The translations under genes and the position numbers were made by a program. This document shows positions 25,181 through 33,569 of a stretch of DNA of 64,000 bases, piece by piece. How positions within the stretch are numbered: the stretch's first letter is position 1; each line of letters opens with the position of its first letter. The stretch comes from GM7GCV1 sp965221105 (GTDB taxonomy: Bacteria; Pseudomonadota; Gammaproteobacteria; Pseudomonadales; GM7GCV1): positions 930,001 through 994,000 of the forward strand of contig OZ244871.1 of NCBI GenBank assembly GCA_965221105.1, given 5' to 3'. The notes beneath the pieces are model-generated. The model saw only the letters and a program-made list of their open reading frames with translations, did not search any database and had not been told where the DNA came from.

Positions 25181-27331
25181 TCAGCTGGCACTATAAAAGC
25201 CGACCTTTTGCGCCGCCAGTTGGCGTATGCTGTCAGTCGGCTCGTAGAGTGTGCCGAGGTCTGTACAGGCATCTGCCATGTCGCAGATTCTGTCGAGACC
25301 GACACTGTCCATCCAGCGCAGAACACCTCCACGGAAGGCCGGGAAACCCAGACCATAGAGCAGCCCGAGGTCTGCTTCATAGGCGTTTTCCACAATCCCG
25401 TCGTCGAGGATGCGAGCCATTTCCATGGCCATGGGAATCATCATGCGAGCCACAATGTCCTTATCACTGAAGTCACCTGTTCCTGCGCAGTGCGGTTTCA
25501 ACAACTCGTATGCCCGATCAGAGGCCAGTTTTACCGGGTGCCCGTTTTCGTCCTTGCTGTAGTTATAGAACCCCGTGCCATTTTTCCGACCATAGAGTTC
25601 AGCGGACGCCAGAATCTCAATGGACAATGGAGAAGACATGCTCATTCGGTCCGGGTAGCCGTCGGCCATGACACTTTCGCAGTGATCGAGGGTATCAATA
25701 CCGATGACATCGGCCAGATACGCTGGCCCCATCGGCCAACCCCACTGTTCCATAACCTGGTCCACCTGCTGGAAGTCGGCCCCATCGCGCAGCAACATGG
25801 AAAAGCCGAAAAAATAGGGGAACAGTGCACGGTTCACGAGGAATCCGGGGCAATCGTTCACGACCACCGGCTTCTTGCCCATGGTTACAGCATAGGCCAC
25901 TGTGCGCGCAACCGCTTCTTCAGAGGTCTTGCCGCCGCGAATCACCTCAACCAGCGGCATGGCGTGCACCGGGTTGAAAAAGTGCATACCGCAGAAGTTT
26001 TCCGGGCGCTGGAGCGGTTCAGCCAGGTGAGTGATGGATATGGTGGAGGTGTTGCTGGCAATGACGGTGTCGGGCGACACCCTGTCTTCCACCTCGGTCA
26101 GCACCGCATGCTTGATAGTGGGGTTCTCCACGACCGCTTCAACGACCATGTTCACCTGATCAAAGCCATCATCATATTTAAGTGTGGGATGAATCCGACC
26201 CAGAATTTCGGCTTTTTTCTCCTCGTTCATCTGCCCGCGCCTGACCCGCCGCGAGAGCAGGGATTCGGCCTCTTCCATGCCTGCATCCAGGCCCTCCTGA
26301 ACGATATCTTTCATGCGGGTATCGACACCCTTGAGCGCTGACGCATAGGCAATGCCACCACCCATGATCCCGGCCCCCAGCACCGCCGCGCTGGTGACTG
26401 CCCTGTTCGTGCGTTTACCCCAGCTGCGCGCAAGGTGAGACAGTTTCTGGTCACTGACAAAATTGCCCAGCATGGCACCAGCCGCATCCGTGGCCACCGC
26501 TTCGGTGACTGCCGCAAGTTCAACCGCCAGGGCCTGATCACGCGCAAGCAGTGCCGACTGCTCCATGGATTCGACTGCCAGGAACGCCGACGGCACGTTG
26601 CCATCCCGCAGTGTTGCTTTCAGGCCGGCCAGATCTGTGGTGACCTGGTGTGCAGAATCGGTGAGGGGTGAGGTTTTTGCCGCACGTCTGGCCCGATAAT
26701 CGAGTTGGCCGCCCACACAGTGCTCAAGCAGCTCCTGGGCTTGTGTCTCCAGCTCCTCAGGGCTTGCCAGGGCATCTACAGCGCCTGACTCCAGCGCACC
26801 AGATGCCCTGTGCGTCTTGCCGGCTGCAATCCATTCAGCCGCGAGCGCCAGTCCGATCACACGCGGCAGACGCACGGTGCCACCCCAGCCGGGGAAGATA
26901 CCCAGTGTGGTCTCCGGCAAACCGATCACCGCGTTTGTACTCATCACCCGGGCATCTGCAGCAAGGCATAATTCAAAACCACCGCCCAGCGCCGCGCCAT
27001 TAATGGCCGTCACTACGGGAAACGGAAGATCTTCCAGGCGGTTAAAATTTACGTTATTGCTGCTGATAAAACTGGTCACAGCCTCGGAGCCACCCGCACG
27101 TGAACGTTCAAGAAACGCCACATCTGCACCGGCAACAAATACCTTTTTGCCGCTAGTGACAAGCAAGCCTCTGATGCCGGGGGTTTGCTCCAGGACTGTC
27201 AATGCCTCTGAGAGATCATTGATCGTGGGTCGGTCAAACAGGTTGACGCTGCCGTCCCGCTTATCGAAATGCATTCGTGCGAAACCCGTTGCCAGGTGTT
27301 CGACCGACAGAGTGTTACTCTGGTAGAGCAT
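25181..27331 (-). CDS. fadB: fatty acid oxidation complex alpha subunit (enoyl-CoA hydratase / 3-hydroxyacyl-CoA dehydrogenase)
   Basis: 716 residues from the ATG at 27331. Crotonase domain: VAGADVAFLE, NGAALGGGFELCLAADARV (oxyanion hole) and GLPETTLGIFPGWGGTVRLPR with the catalytic Glu. Dehydrogenase: VLGAGIMGGGIAYASALKG for NAD, IASNTSTISITHLAEPLQRPENFCGMHFFNPVHAMPLVEVIRG with the catalytic His, KPVVVNDCPGFLVNR, and two C-terminal helical domains. Length and architecture match FadB/FadJ. Cotranscription with the thiolase gene downstream is likely. Acts on trans-2-enoyl-CoA through 3-ketoacyl-CoA. Confidence 0.95.
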   Translation of the reverse strand: MLYQSNTLSVEHLATGFARMHFDKRDGSVNLFDRPTINDLSEALTVLEQTPGIRGLLVTSGKKVFVAGADVAFLERSRAGGSEAVTSFISSNNVNFNRLEDLPFPVVTAINGAALGGGFELCLAADARVMSTNAVIGLPETTLGIFPGWGGTVRLPRVIGLALAAEWIAAGKTHRASGALESGAVDALASPEELETQAQELLEHCVGGQLDYRARRAAKTSPLTDSAHQVTTDLAGLKATLRDGNVPSAFLAVESMEQSALLARDQALAVELAAVTEAVATDAAGAMLGNFVSDQKLSHLARSWGKRTNRAVTSAAVLGAGIMGGGIAYASALKGVDTRMKDIVQEGLDAGMEEAESLLSRRVRRGQMNEEKKAEILGRIHPTLKYDDGFDQVNMVVEAVVENPTIKHAVLTEVEDRVSPDTVIASNTSTISITHLAEPLQRPENFCGMHFFNPVHAMPLVEVIRGGKTSEEAVARTVAYAVTMGKKPVVVNDCPGFLVNRALFPYFFGFSMLLRDGADFQQVDQVMEQWGWPMGPAYLADVIGIDTLDHCESVMADGYPDRMSMSSPLSIEILASAELYGRKNGTGFYNYSKDENGHPVKLASDRAYELLKPHCAGTGDFSDKDIVARMMIPMAMEMARILDDGIVENAYEADLGLLYGLGFPAFRGGVLRWMDSVGLDRICDMADACTDLGTLYEPTDSIRQLAAQKVGFYSAS

Positions 27332-27437
27332 GGTGTTTCCTGATGTAGATGAGCCCAAGCAGAATCACGAGTCCTTTTTTTGGAAAACGGGCTCGTAAGC
27401 ACGCACTTTTCGGACAAAAAATTGAATGGCGGGTTAG

Positions 27438-27680
27438 CTATAACTCCTTTACAGCGAATAAACCTATTGCATACACAGCCAACGCGATAGTGAGGAAATC
27501 TGTCCCGAAAGACCCAAACAACCGCTGTTTCTGAAAAGGTTGCAGCTGCCTGAAGTCGCTGCCGTCTTCGTTAAGAACAAGACCCATGGGATGCAGTATG
27601 CGGACGATAACCAGTAAAATACCCGATACATGCAAGACGACTTCATTCGCACCATTATACTGCACTGCCATCAAAATCAC
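27438..27680 (-). pseudogene. MAPEG-family membrane protein fragment
   Basis: The 80-residue frame has NGANEVVLH followed almost directly by VSGILLVIVRILHPMGL and a last hydrophobic helix (FGSFGTDFLTIALAVYAIGLF). In MAPEG proteins (about 130 residues) the NANE motif and the R-(I/L)-LH-xG motif are separated by a helix that seems to be missing here. I read it as an internally shortened gene; it might still make a small membrane protein. Confidence 0.45.
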
Positions 27681-28469
27681 TACTTACTCTTACTTACTCA
27701 CTCCTTCCATGCGACCGGGTCACCTGTCGGTGACTGGCACAGCCAGTTCGGGCACTGGACAGGCGGCACATGTCAGGCGTGCCTGCACGTGTGCAGGATC
27801 ATATGTCCTGACCTCGGGCCTTTTTCTGGTACATTGTTTGGGAGATCATACGCGGTTTTCATCCGTTTTCAGGCAGCTCGTGCCGCATGCGCGGCGTGGC
27901 CGTCGCCCGGTGAATGGTGGTCGGGCTGACGTCACATGTGGCCAGGAGGTCGGTGATCTGTACGGTCGTGTCGGCGCGGTATAGGGTGCGGTCAGCCTTG
28001 TCGTGGATGCTGAAGGGTCGGAGGAAGGAGAACCGGGTGATGTCGTCGACACAGGCGGAGGAGAACCCGGACATGCCAATCCGGGTGCCTGAAGGGCAGT
28101 GAATGCATGGCTGATTTTTCACAGTGTCCACCATAGTATGTTGACACATAGAATACTGAAACCGAGCGCTGCACACCCAAAAACTACACACAGAGCCAGG
28201 TCATCAGAGAGATATCGGAATATATGATGCCGAAAGTCAGACCACGAGGTCAGTGCATCAGAGGATATACGGAACTGAGCGCTGCATCACGAGGTAGTCA
28301 AGATCGTTTTATTGGCCTCACACGTGCAGCCGCCAGGAATCCGGAGGCACTATCCATCGTTCTCATTGGCATCGTCAGTGATCTGGTATTCAGATATTTG
28401 GCAGCCGGATGCTGACAAAGCAGGCAGATAAACGAATACAATACGCAGACCATAGTTCCGCTTTCAGCC
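27681..28469. other. long intergenic stretch with mobile-DNA debris
   Basis: Almost 800 bp before tusE. On the minus strand around 27850-28080 one frame reads VQITDLLATCDVSPTTIHRATA, which looks like a helix-turn-helix, inside a segment bounded by a GTGTCCACC-like sequence near 28120. It may be a transposase or integrase remnant but I cannot name the family. The rest (28200-28469) shows nothing recognisable. Confidence 0.35.
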
Positions 28470-28802
28470 ATGTCAATAACCGTCGAGGGACAACGCATCC
28501 ACACCACACCAGAGGGTTTCCTCGTCGACCAGTCAACCTGGACTGACGAAGTTGCCGAAACAATTGCTTGCCGGCACGGCATCGATCTCAATCAGAGCCA
28601 CTGGGAAATTCTGCACCTCCTGAGGGTCTATTGCGCAGAGGGCAACGAACCCCCGTCCATGCGCACACTCGCTGCGGTCATACGCACCAGGCTCGGCGAA
28701 AGCAAGAGCCGCAGTATCTACCTGATGAAGCTGTTTGGATCAAGTCCGGCCAAAATGGCTGCCCGGCTGGCGGGGCTGCCCAGGCCCAAAAACTGTCTCT
28801 AG
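28470..28802 (+). CDS. tusE: TusE/DsrC family sulfur-relay protein
   Basis: 110 residues. EGFLVDQSTWTDEVAETIACRHGIDL, HWEILHLLRVYCAEGNEPPSMRTLAAVIR and the C-terminal GLPRPKNCL, where the penultimate Cys accepts sulfur, match the family. The second C-terminal cysteine that dissimilatory DsrC has about ten residues earlier is replaced (PAKMAARLAGLP), so this is the TusE type acting in tRNA 2-thiouridine formation with TusBCD and MnmA, not a dissimilatory sulfite reductase partner. tusBCD are not in the window. Confidence 0.9.
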   Translation: MSITVEGQRIHTTPEGFLVDQSTWTDEVAETIACRHGIDLNQSHWEILHLLRVYCAEGNEPPSMRTLAAVIRTRLGESKSRSIYLMKLFGSSPAKMAARLAGLPRPKNCL

Positions 28803-28865
28803 GCCCGGTATCCAGGGCAAAAAGTCCAGTCACCTGAAGTCGCACAGCGCGGAGAAATCAACACA

Positions 28866-29717
28866 TTGGCCGAATATCTGGATGTCTACTACCCCAGCGG
28901 TGACGGGCTGAGACTCTATGCCCGGGATTACCCCAACCACCACGCTGGGCTGAGCATCCTCTGCATGCCCGGGCTGACCCGAAACTCGGCTGATTTCGCG
29001 GATATCTGTGATCGCCTGGCCGGCGACTATCGACTGATTGTTGCCGAACAGCGCGGGCGTGGAAAATCGCAATACGACAGCAACCCGGAGAACTACGTTC
29101 CGGAGATCTACGTTCAGGACATGTTTGCCCTGATTGAGAAGCTGCAGCCGGGCAACCTGGTGTTGCTGGGAACCTCCCTGGGCGGATTGATGGCGATGCT
29201 GATGAATGCGCTCAGGCCCGGCTGGTTCAAGGCTCTGATCATCAATGACATCGGCCCCGAGATTGCAGAGGAAGGTCTGATGCGTATTCGCAGCTATGTC
29301 GGAAAAACCCCACCCGTCACCAACTGGCAGGAAGCCGCCGAAACGGCAAGGACAATGAACCTGGTGGCATTTCCGCACTACCAGGCAGCCGACTGGCTAA
29401 CGTTTGCCCGACGCCTGTATGAGGAGGACAGCGCGGGCATCCCGCAGCTGATGTATGACCCGGCCCTCTTTGACGCTCAGGGCGAGACGCCCTCTGTCCC
29501 GCCTGACCTCTGGCCTCTGTTTGAAGCGACCCGGTCCATCCCCTGCCTGTGTCTTCGCGGCGAACTTTCCGACATGCTGAGCCCGGAGTGTTTTGCAAAG
29601 ATGCGGCGGCAGAGCCCGGATATGGTCGCAGTTGAAATCCCCGGAGTCGGCCACGCCCCGATGCTGGATGAGCCCGGTTCAGTGCAGGCCATTACCCGGT
29701 TTTTGGCCGGGCTCTAG
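28866..29717 (+). CDS. alpha/beta hydrolase
   Basis: 283 residues from a TTG start (GGAG about 11 nt upstream). LCMPGLTRNSADF supplies the oxyanion region, VLLGTSLGGLMAML the nucleophile elbow (GTSLGG), LRGELSDMLSP the acid and GVGHAPMLDEP the His. The cap region is about 90 residues. The substrate is unknown; the sequence resembles the large class of ester/carbon-carbon hydrolases. It lies 64 bp after tusE and its stop overlaps that of the convergent pseudogene. Confidence 0.85.
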   Translation: MAEYLDVYYPSGDGLRLYARDYPNHHAGLSILCMPGLTRNSADFADICDRLAGDYRLIVAEQRGRGKSQYDSNPENYVPEIYVQDMFALIEKLQPGNLVLLGTSLGGLMAMLMNALRPGWFKALIINDIGPEIAEEGLMRIRSYVGKTPPVTNWQEAAETARTMNLVAFPHYQAADWLTFARRLYEEDSAGIPQLMYDPALFDAQGETPSVPPDLWPLFEATRSIPCLCLRGELSDMLSPECFAKMRRQSPDMVAVEIPGVGHAPMLDEPGSVQAITRFLAGL

Positions 29718-30040
29718 CTCCGGACGCGGCACCCCCTGCCGCGCATGTATCGCTTGACGACTTTGTCCCAGTCCCGCAGTCCCTGTGATGCGCCCTTGAC
29801 TGTTTTGACTGCAGCACCGGCAACCGCACCCGTCGCCCCTTTTGACCACAGCTTTATCGCCCACCGGCACCTGTTGCGCGTAAGCTTCACAGTCTGCCAG
29901 GTCGACATGACAGCGATTCATCTCCACACCCTTAGCATCAATGATCAGGGGCATCTGCCTGGGAGCGGCCGGCTGCCGCTGCAACCGGCCAGGATCAGCA
30001 AGGGAATGCACAGAAGAAATATCTGGCTGCGCGGCCTCAC
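29714..30040 (-). pseudogene. glycine-zipper lipoprotein, frameshifted
   Basis: Three pieces of one gene can be followed in three frames: a lipoprotein signal from a GTG at 30040 (RPRSQIFLLCIPLLILAGC, lipobox LAGC), then LIIDAKGVEMNRCHVDLADCEAYAQQVPVGDKA, then GATGAVAGAAVKTVKGASQG with glycine-zipper spacing and a CLxGRGY-like end (VKRYMRGRGCRV). At least two frameshifts inactivate it. Intact relatives are small outer-membrane lipoproteins with a Gly-zipper membrane motif. Confidence 0.7.
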
Positions 30041-30145
30041 ATTCAGTGCTGGAAAAGTTATCACAAGCCCCCTACATTATCGGCTTACAGTGGCAGAACG
30101 AAGTTCTCGCCAAAGCGTTGATGCCACAGCTCGCCGGAGTCACTG

Positions 30146-30892
30146 TTGCCGTTCATTACAGACCCTCTATTCTATCTGGTCGCCGTCCCTGCCGTACTGC
30201 TTTTTGCCATGAGCAAGGGCGGTTTCGGCGGCAGCGCCTCGTCCCTGTCCATCCCAATGATGGCTCTGGTCGTTGACCCCATCACTGCCGCCGCTGTCAT
30301 GTTGCCTGTGCTGCTGGTCATGGATGGAGTTGCCGTATGGAAATTCAGACATCAGTGGAGCGCAACTCACCTTACAATCATGATCCCCGCCGCCATCGGG
30401 GGTATTGCGTTTGCCGGCACAATGATGGACAGGCTGTCGACCGATGCGCTGAGGATTCTGATCGGGGTCATTTCCCTGGGCTTTTGCCTGCAATACTGGG
30501 GTTTACCATCCCTGAGCAGACGCAAGCCTGGCAGGCCCGCCGGCTATTTCTGGGGAATGGTGGCCGGTTTTACCAGCACCCAAATTCATGCCGGGGGCGT
30601 ACCCGCGAGCATCTATCTGCTGCCACAGCGCATGGACAAGCTCCAGTTGATGGGAACCTTTGCCCTGTTCTTTGCCGCAGTAAACCTGATCAAGCTGGTT
30701 CCCTATGCACTGCTGGGTCAGCTTGATACAACCAACCTCTCAACCTCGCTCGTGCTCATGCCCCTTGCACCAGTGGGTGTTCTTCTGGGCTACCGCCTGC
30801 TCAATCTGGTTGAGGAACAGATGATATACCGCATACTCTACGCCTTCCTGTTTCTCGCTGCCTTGAAGCTCATTTGGGATGGACTGGTGTGA
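30146..30892 (+). CDS. TauE/SafE-family sulfite/anion exporter
   Basis: 248 residues, about eight hydrophobic helices. The two half-repeats with small-residue motifs (SKGGFGGSASSLSIPMMAL near the N-terminus; MVAGFTSTQIHAGGVPASIYLLPQ in the middle) are characteristic of DUF81/TauE transporters. The start is a TTG; no in-frame ATG lies before the first helix. Substrate could be sulfite, sulfoacetate or another organic anion. Convergent with the yjbQ gene 13 bp downstream. Confidence 0.88.
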   Translation: MPFITDPLFYLVAVPAVLLFAMSKGGFGGSASSLSIPMMALVVDPITAAAVMLPVLLVMDGVAVWKFRHQWSATHLTIMIPAAIGGIAFAGTMMDRLSTDALRILIGVISLGFCLQYWGLPSLSRRKPGRPAGYFWGMVAGFTSTQIHAGGVPASIYLLPQRMDKLQLMGTFALFFAAVNLIKLVPYALLGQLDTTNLSTSLVLMPLAPVGVLLGYRLLNLVEEQMIYRILYAFLFLAALKLIWDGLV

Positions 30893-30905
30893 GCCTGCGC
30901 TCCAC

Positions 30906-31313
30906 CTAATTGCCAAGGTGAAGAATACAGCGCCTCTTGCCGGAAAAATGCCGATGCTCCCACAGATATACGCCCTGCCAGGTGCCCAGCGCAAGCCTGC
31001 CATGAATGAAGGGCAGGCTCAGGCTGGTCGCGGTGAGCGCGGCTTTGATATGTGCGGGCATATCGTCCGGACCCTCCAGGGTATGGGTGTACAGGGAATC
31101 GACTTCCGGAACCAGACGGTTGAGCCAGCGTTCAAGATCAGCCCGTGCGCTGGGATCTGCGTTTTCCTGCACCAGAAGGCTGGCCGACGTATGTTGGATA
31201 AACAGCGTACAGAGGCCCTCATCCATCCCGGAACCGGCAAGGACCCGGCGCACCTCCAGCGTGATTTCATGCAGCCCCTGGCCCCGAACCGCAATGTCCA
31301 GTGTCTCAATCAC
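30906..31313 (-). CDS. yjbQ: YjbQ family protein (UPF0047)
   Basis: 135 residues from a GTG start. LFIQHTSASLLVQENADPSARADLE and LGTWQGVYLWEHR are the two family signatures with conserved His and Gln/Glu residues near a metal-like site; HTLEGPDDMPAHIKAAL lies between. Some relatives show weak thiamine-phosphate synthase activity, but the cellular role is open. Divergent from trmA with 71 bp between starts. Confidence 0.92.
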   Translation of the reverse strand: MIETLDIAVRGQGLHEITLEVRRVLAGSGMDEGLCTLFIQHTSASLLVQENADPSARADLERWLNRLVPEVDSLYTHTLEGPDDMPAHIKAALTATSLSLPFIHGRLALGTWQGVYLWEHRHFSGKRRCILHLGN

Positions 31314-31344
31314 AACCTGCCGCCTCCAACCCTCATGCTGGCAC

Positions 31345-31350
31345 TATAAT
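31345..31350 (+). promoter_or_regulatory. -10 box for trmA
   Basis: TATAAT 35 bp before the trmA start, followed by an AGCGC initiation-like context. No good -35 is visible at standard distance. Confidence 0.4.
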
Positions 31351-31384
31351 AGCGCACCTCGCCCGGCCTGCATCAACGAGAGAC

Positions 31385-32542
31385 ATGAACCCGGACCAGA
31401 CTCCTGAGTACGCTGCAGAAGCAGAGTACCGGCAACAGCTCGACACAAAACTGGACAGGCTGCAGCAGCTCCTGGCACCACTGTCCGCACCCGAGCCCCA
31501 AGTGTTCCGATCAACCATGGACAATTACCGGATGCGCGTGGAGTTTCGCATCTGGCACCAGGGCGACAGATGTCACTATGCGATGTACAGAAGCGGCACG
31601 AAGCAGACCTACAGGATCAACGATTTTCCCGCTGCTGCCGCGCCCATACGGCGGCTGATGCCGCACATTCTTGAGTACATCAACGGATCGGACCTGCTTC
31701 GCAGAAGGCTCTTCAGCATTGGATTCCTGGCAACAACCAGGGAGGAAGTTCTGGTGACGCTGATTTATCACAAGCCAGTTGATGAGCACTGGGCAGAGGC
31801 GGCAGAAGCCCTCGCCCGGCACCTGAACATCCAGTTGATCGGGCGTTCGCGCAAAAAAAAACTGGTCATCGGCAGTGACAGCGTCACCGAATACCTGAAG
31901 GTCGACGACCGGATATACACAATGCGCCAGCAGGAAGGCACCTTCACCCAGCCCAACGCCAGGATCAATGAAGCAATGGTCGCCTGGGCCTGTGATCAGG
32001 CTGGTGCGTGTGCGCCTGGCGGAGACATGCTTGAGCTGTACTGCGGCAACGGGAACTTTACCCTGCCGCTGGCACGGCATTTTCGCAAGGTGTTCGCCAC
32101 CGAGATCAGCAAGGGGTCCATCACATCACTCAAATGGAACCTGGAGGCGAACCAGGTTGCGAATGTTGAATTCGCACGACTGTCAGCCGGGGAAGCCAGT
32201 GCCGCAGTGCGCGGGGAGCGCCTTTTCCGAAGGCTTCAGGATATCGATCTTGAGAGCTATGATTTCAGCACCATCCTTGTCGATCCACCACGCGCCGGTA
32301 TCGATCCGGTCACCATGAAGCTGGTTGCACAATTCGACACCATTATCTACATCTCCTGCAATCCGGAGAGTCTGGCGGGCAATCTTCACCAGCTTGCCGA
32401 CAGCCACCATGTAGAGGCGCTGGCGGCTTTTGACCAGTTCCCCTGTACCACCCACCTCGAGGCGGGTGCAACCCTGAGAAGGCGTTCGACTCAACGTCCT
32501 CCTGATTGTCCATTGCAACGCAATCCCGTCGTTGCTCTGTAG
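31385..32542 (+). CDS. trmA: tRNA (uracil-5-)-methyltransferase TrmA
   Basis: 385 residues from the ATG at 31385. FRSTMDNYRMRVEFRIWH, GTFTQPNARINEAMVAW, the SAM loop LELYCGNGNFTLPLA, ILVDPPRAGID, and YISCNPESLAGNL with the catalytic Cys all fit TrmA, which makes m5U54 in tRNA. The C-terminus departs from the usual FDQFPYTHHxE...LLxR ending and carries about 15 extra residues after THLEAGATLRRR. Those extra codons overlap the convergent dioxygenase gene by 52 bp. Confidence 0.93.
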   Translation: MNPDQTPEYAAEAEYRQQLDTKLDRLQQLLAPLSAPEPQVFRSTMDNYRMRVEFRIWHQGDRCHYAMYRSGTKQTYRINDFPAAAAPIRRLMPHILEYINGSDLLRRRLFSIGFLATTREEVLVTLIYHKPVDEHWAEAAEALARHLNIQLIGRSRKKKLVIGSDSVTEYLKVDDRIYTMRQQEGTFTQPNARINEAMVAWACDQAGACAPGGDMLELYCGNGNFTLPLARHFRKVFATEISKGSITSLKWNLEANQVANVEFARLSAGEASAAVRGERLFRRLQDIDLESYDFSTILVDPPRAGIDPVTMKLVAQFDTIIYISCNPESLAGNLHQLADSHHVEALAAFDQFPCTTHLEAGATLRRRSTQRPPDCPLQRNPVVAL

Positions 32543-33477
32543 TGCTCCCGTACCAGTGTTTCGGCAATTCTGTCGAAACAGCGCCAACCGGGCAGAGGCA
32601 CTGGCACAAAAGGGTTGATACGGACCGAGTAGGCCACAGATGTTCGGCTGGAATTCGGGTCAGCCACACCGCGTCGGTGAAACCCAAAAGTGTCCGCGAT
32701 CACGAGAGAGTTGGCCGGAACTGCAAAGCTTATCGCCGGCCCCAGGCCCATTTCGTCAAGATCATCGCGATCGATTCTGGGCGACCCTCTTCGGGCGTAC
32801 AGCGTCTTGTGCTGTTTTCCGCGCAACGACTGCCTGTATTCCCAGCTCAGGCGCTTCCAGGTCAGCTTGTGACTGCCCGGCACATATTCGTAGGGCCCTT
32901 TATCCGGAGATACATCTTCAGTGAATAACCAGGCCTTCATTGTCGGGTGAAAGGTGTCAGCGTGAAACGTCTTTTGCGGATCGCTGGCAGCATCCCCCTT
33001 CGAACTCAAGATGCGCATGTAATCCATCCAGGGTGTCAGGCCGCAGGCGGCAACATATTTCAGCAATCTGTTGATAGAATTGATTTCGCTGAGCTGCCTG
33101 GTTGCTGGCAGGTGCTGACGCTTTTCTGAATCAAGATAGACAAACTCTGTAGTGGTGTCGCCTTGGATGAAGTAGCGAACCTCTGGCCAATCCGCGTTGA
33201 TCTCGCTCTGGATCTGATGAAACAGCGCTTCCGGAACAACATGTTCCTTGAAGACAAAACCGTCGCGACGAAACGCACGCCGATCCGCTTCAGGAATCCA
33301 CAAACCAAGTATCAGACGCCGCAGAGAGGTGAGCCCATACGCCACCAGGATTCGAAAAACATGCAAACCCAGGAGGTTGAGTAGATAGCTCCCGATAATA
33401 GGGTTGTCCTCAAATGATTTTGCTTCAGTAAAAAGCTGTAGAAACCATTTGGGATACTGGATAAGAATGTGGCGCAT
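32491..33477 (-). CDS. phytanoyl-CoA dioxygenase (PhyH) family protein
   Basis: 328 residues. The Fe(II)/2-oxoglutarate ligands are visible: His172 and Asp174 in TFHADTFHP and a distal His267 in FGFHRRG, with FVYLDSEKRQ and YVPGSHKLTW typical of the fold. A hydrophobic N-terminal segment (IIGSYLLNLLGLHVFRILVAYGL) may bind membrane. It hydroxylates a lipid, fatty acyl or natural-product carbon; its place at the edge of the PKS/glycan locus suggests tailoring of that product, which is inference. Its 3' end overlaps trmA. Confidence 0.82.
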   Translation of the reverse strand: MRHILIQYPKWFLQLFTEAKSFEDNPIIGSYLLNLLGLHVFRILVAYGLTSLRRLILGLWIPEADRRAFRRDGFVFKEHVVPEALFHQIQSEINADWPEVRYFIQGDTTTEFVYLDSEKRQHLPATRQLSEINSINRLLKYVAACGLTPWMDYMRILSSKGDAASDPQKTFHADTFHPTMKAWLFTEDVSPDKGPYEYVPGSHKLTWKRLSWEYRQSLRGKQHKTLYARRGSPRIDRDDLDEMGLGPAISFAVPANSLVIADTFGFHRRGVADPNSSRTSVAYSVRINPFVPVPLPGWRCFDRIAETLVREHYRATTGLRCNGQSGGR

Positions 33478-33569
33478 CTATTCAGTGGTTGTCTGCAGTT
33501 GTTGTAGGCATGTCGATGTTTGGGTGTGATGCGCGCTCATGATACCAGTGAAAAAGCTGGAACTGTTTT

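Noticed and set aside
25133..26341. Long plus-strand open frame of about 400 codons
   Set aside because: It lies antisense to fadB, has no family pattern and mirrors the codon structure of the well-supported minus-strand gene.
27368..27399. Hairpin around a T-run upstream of fadB as a terminator or attenuator
   Set aside because: The T-run lies in the loop rather than after the stem, so it does not form a Rho-independent terminator; significance unclear.
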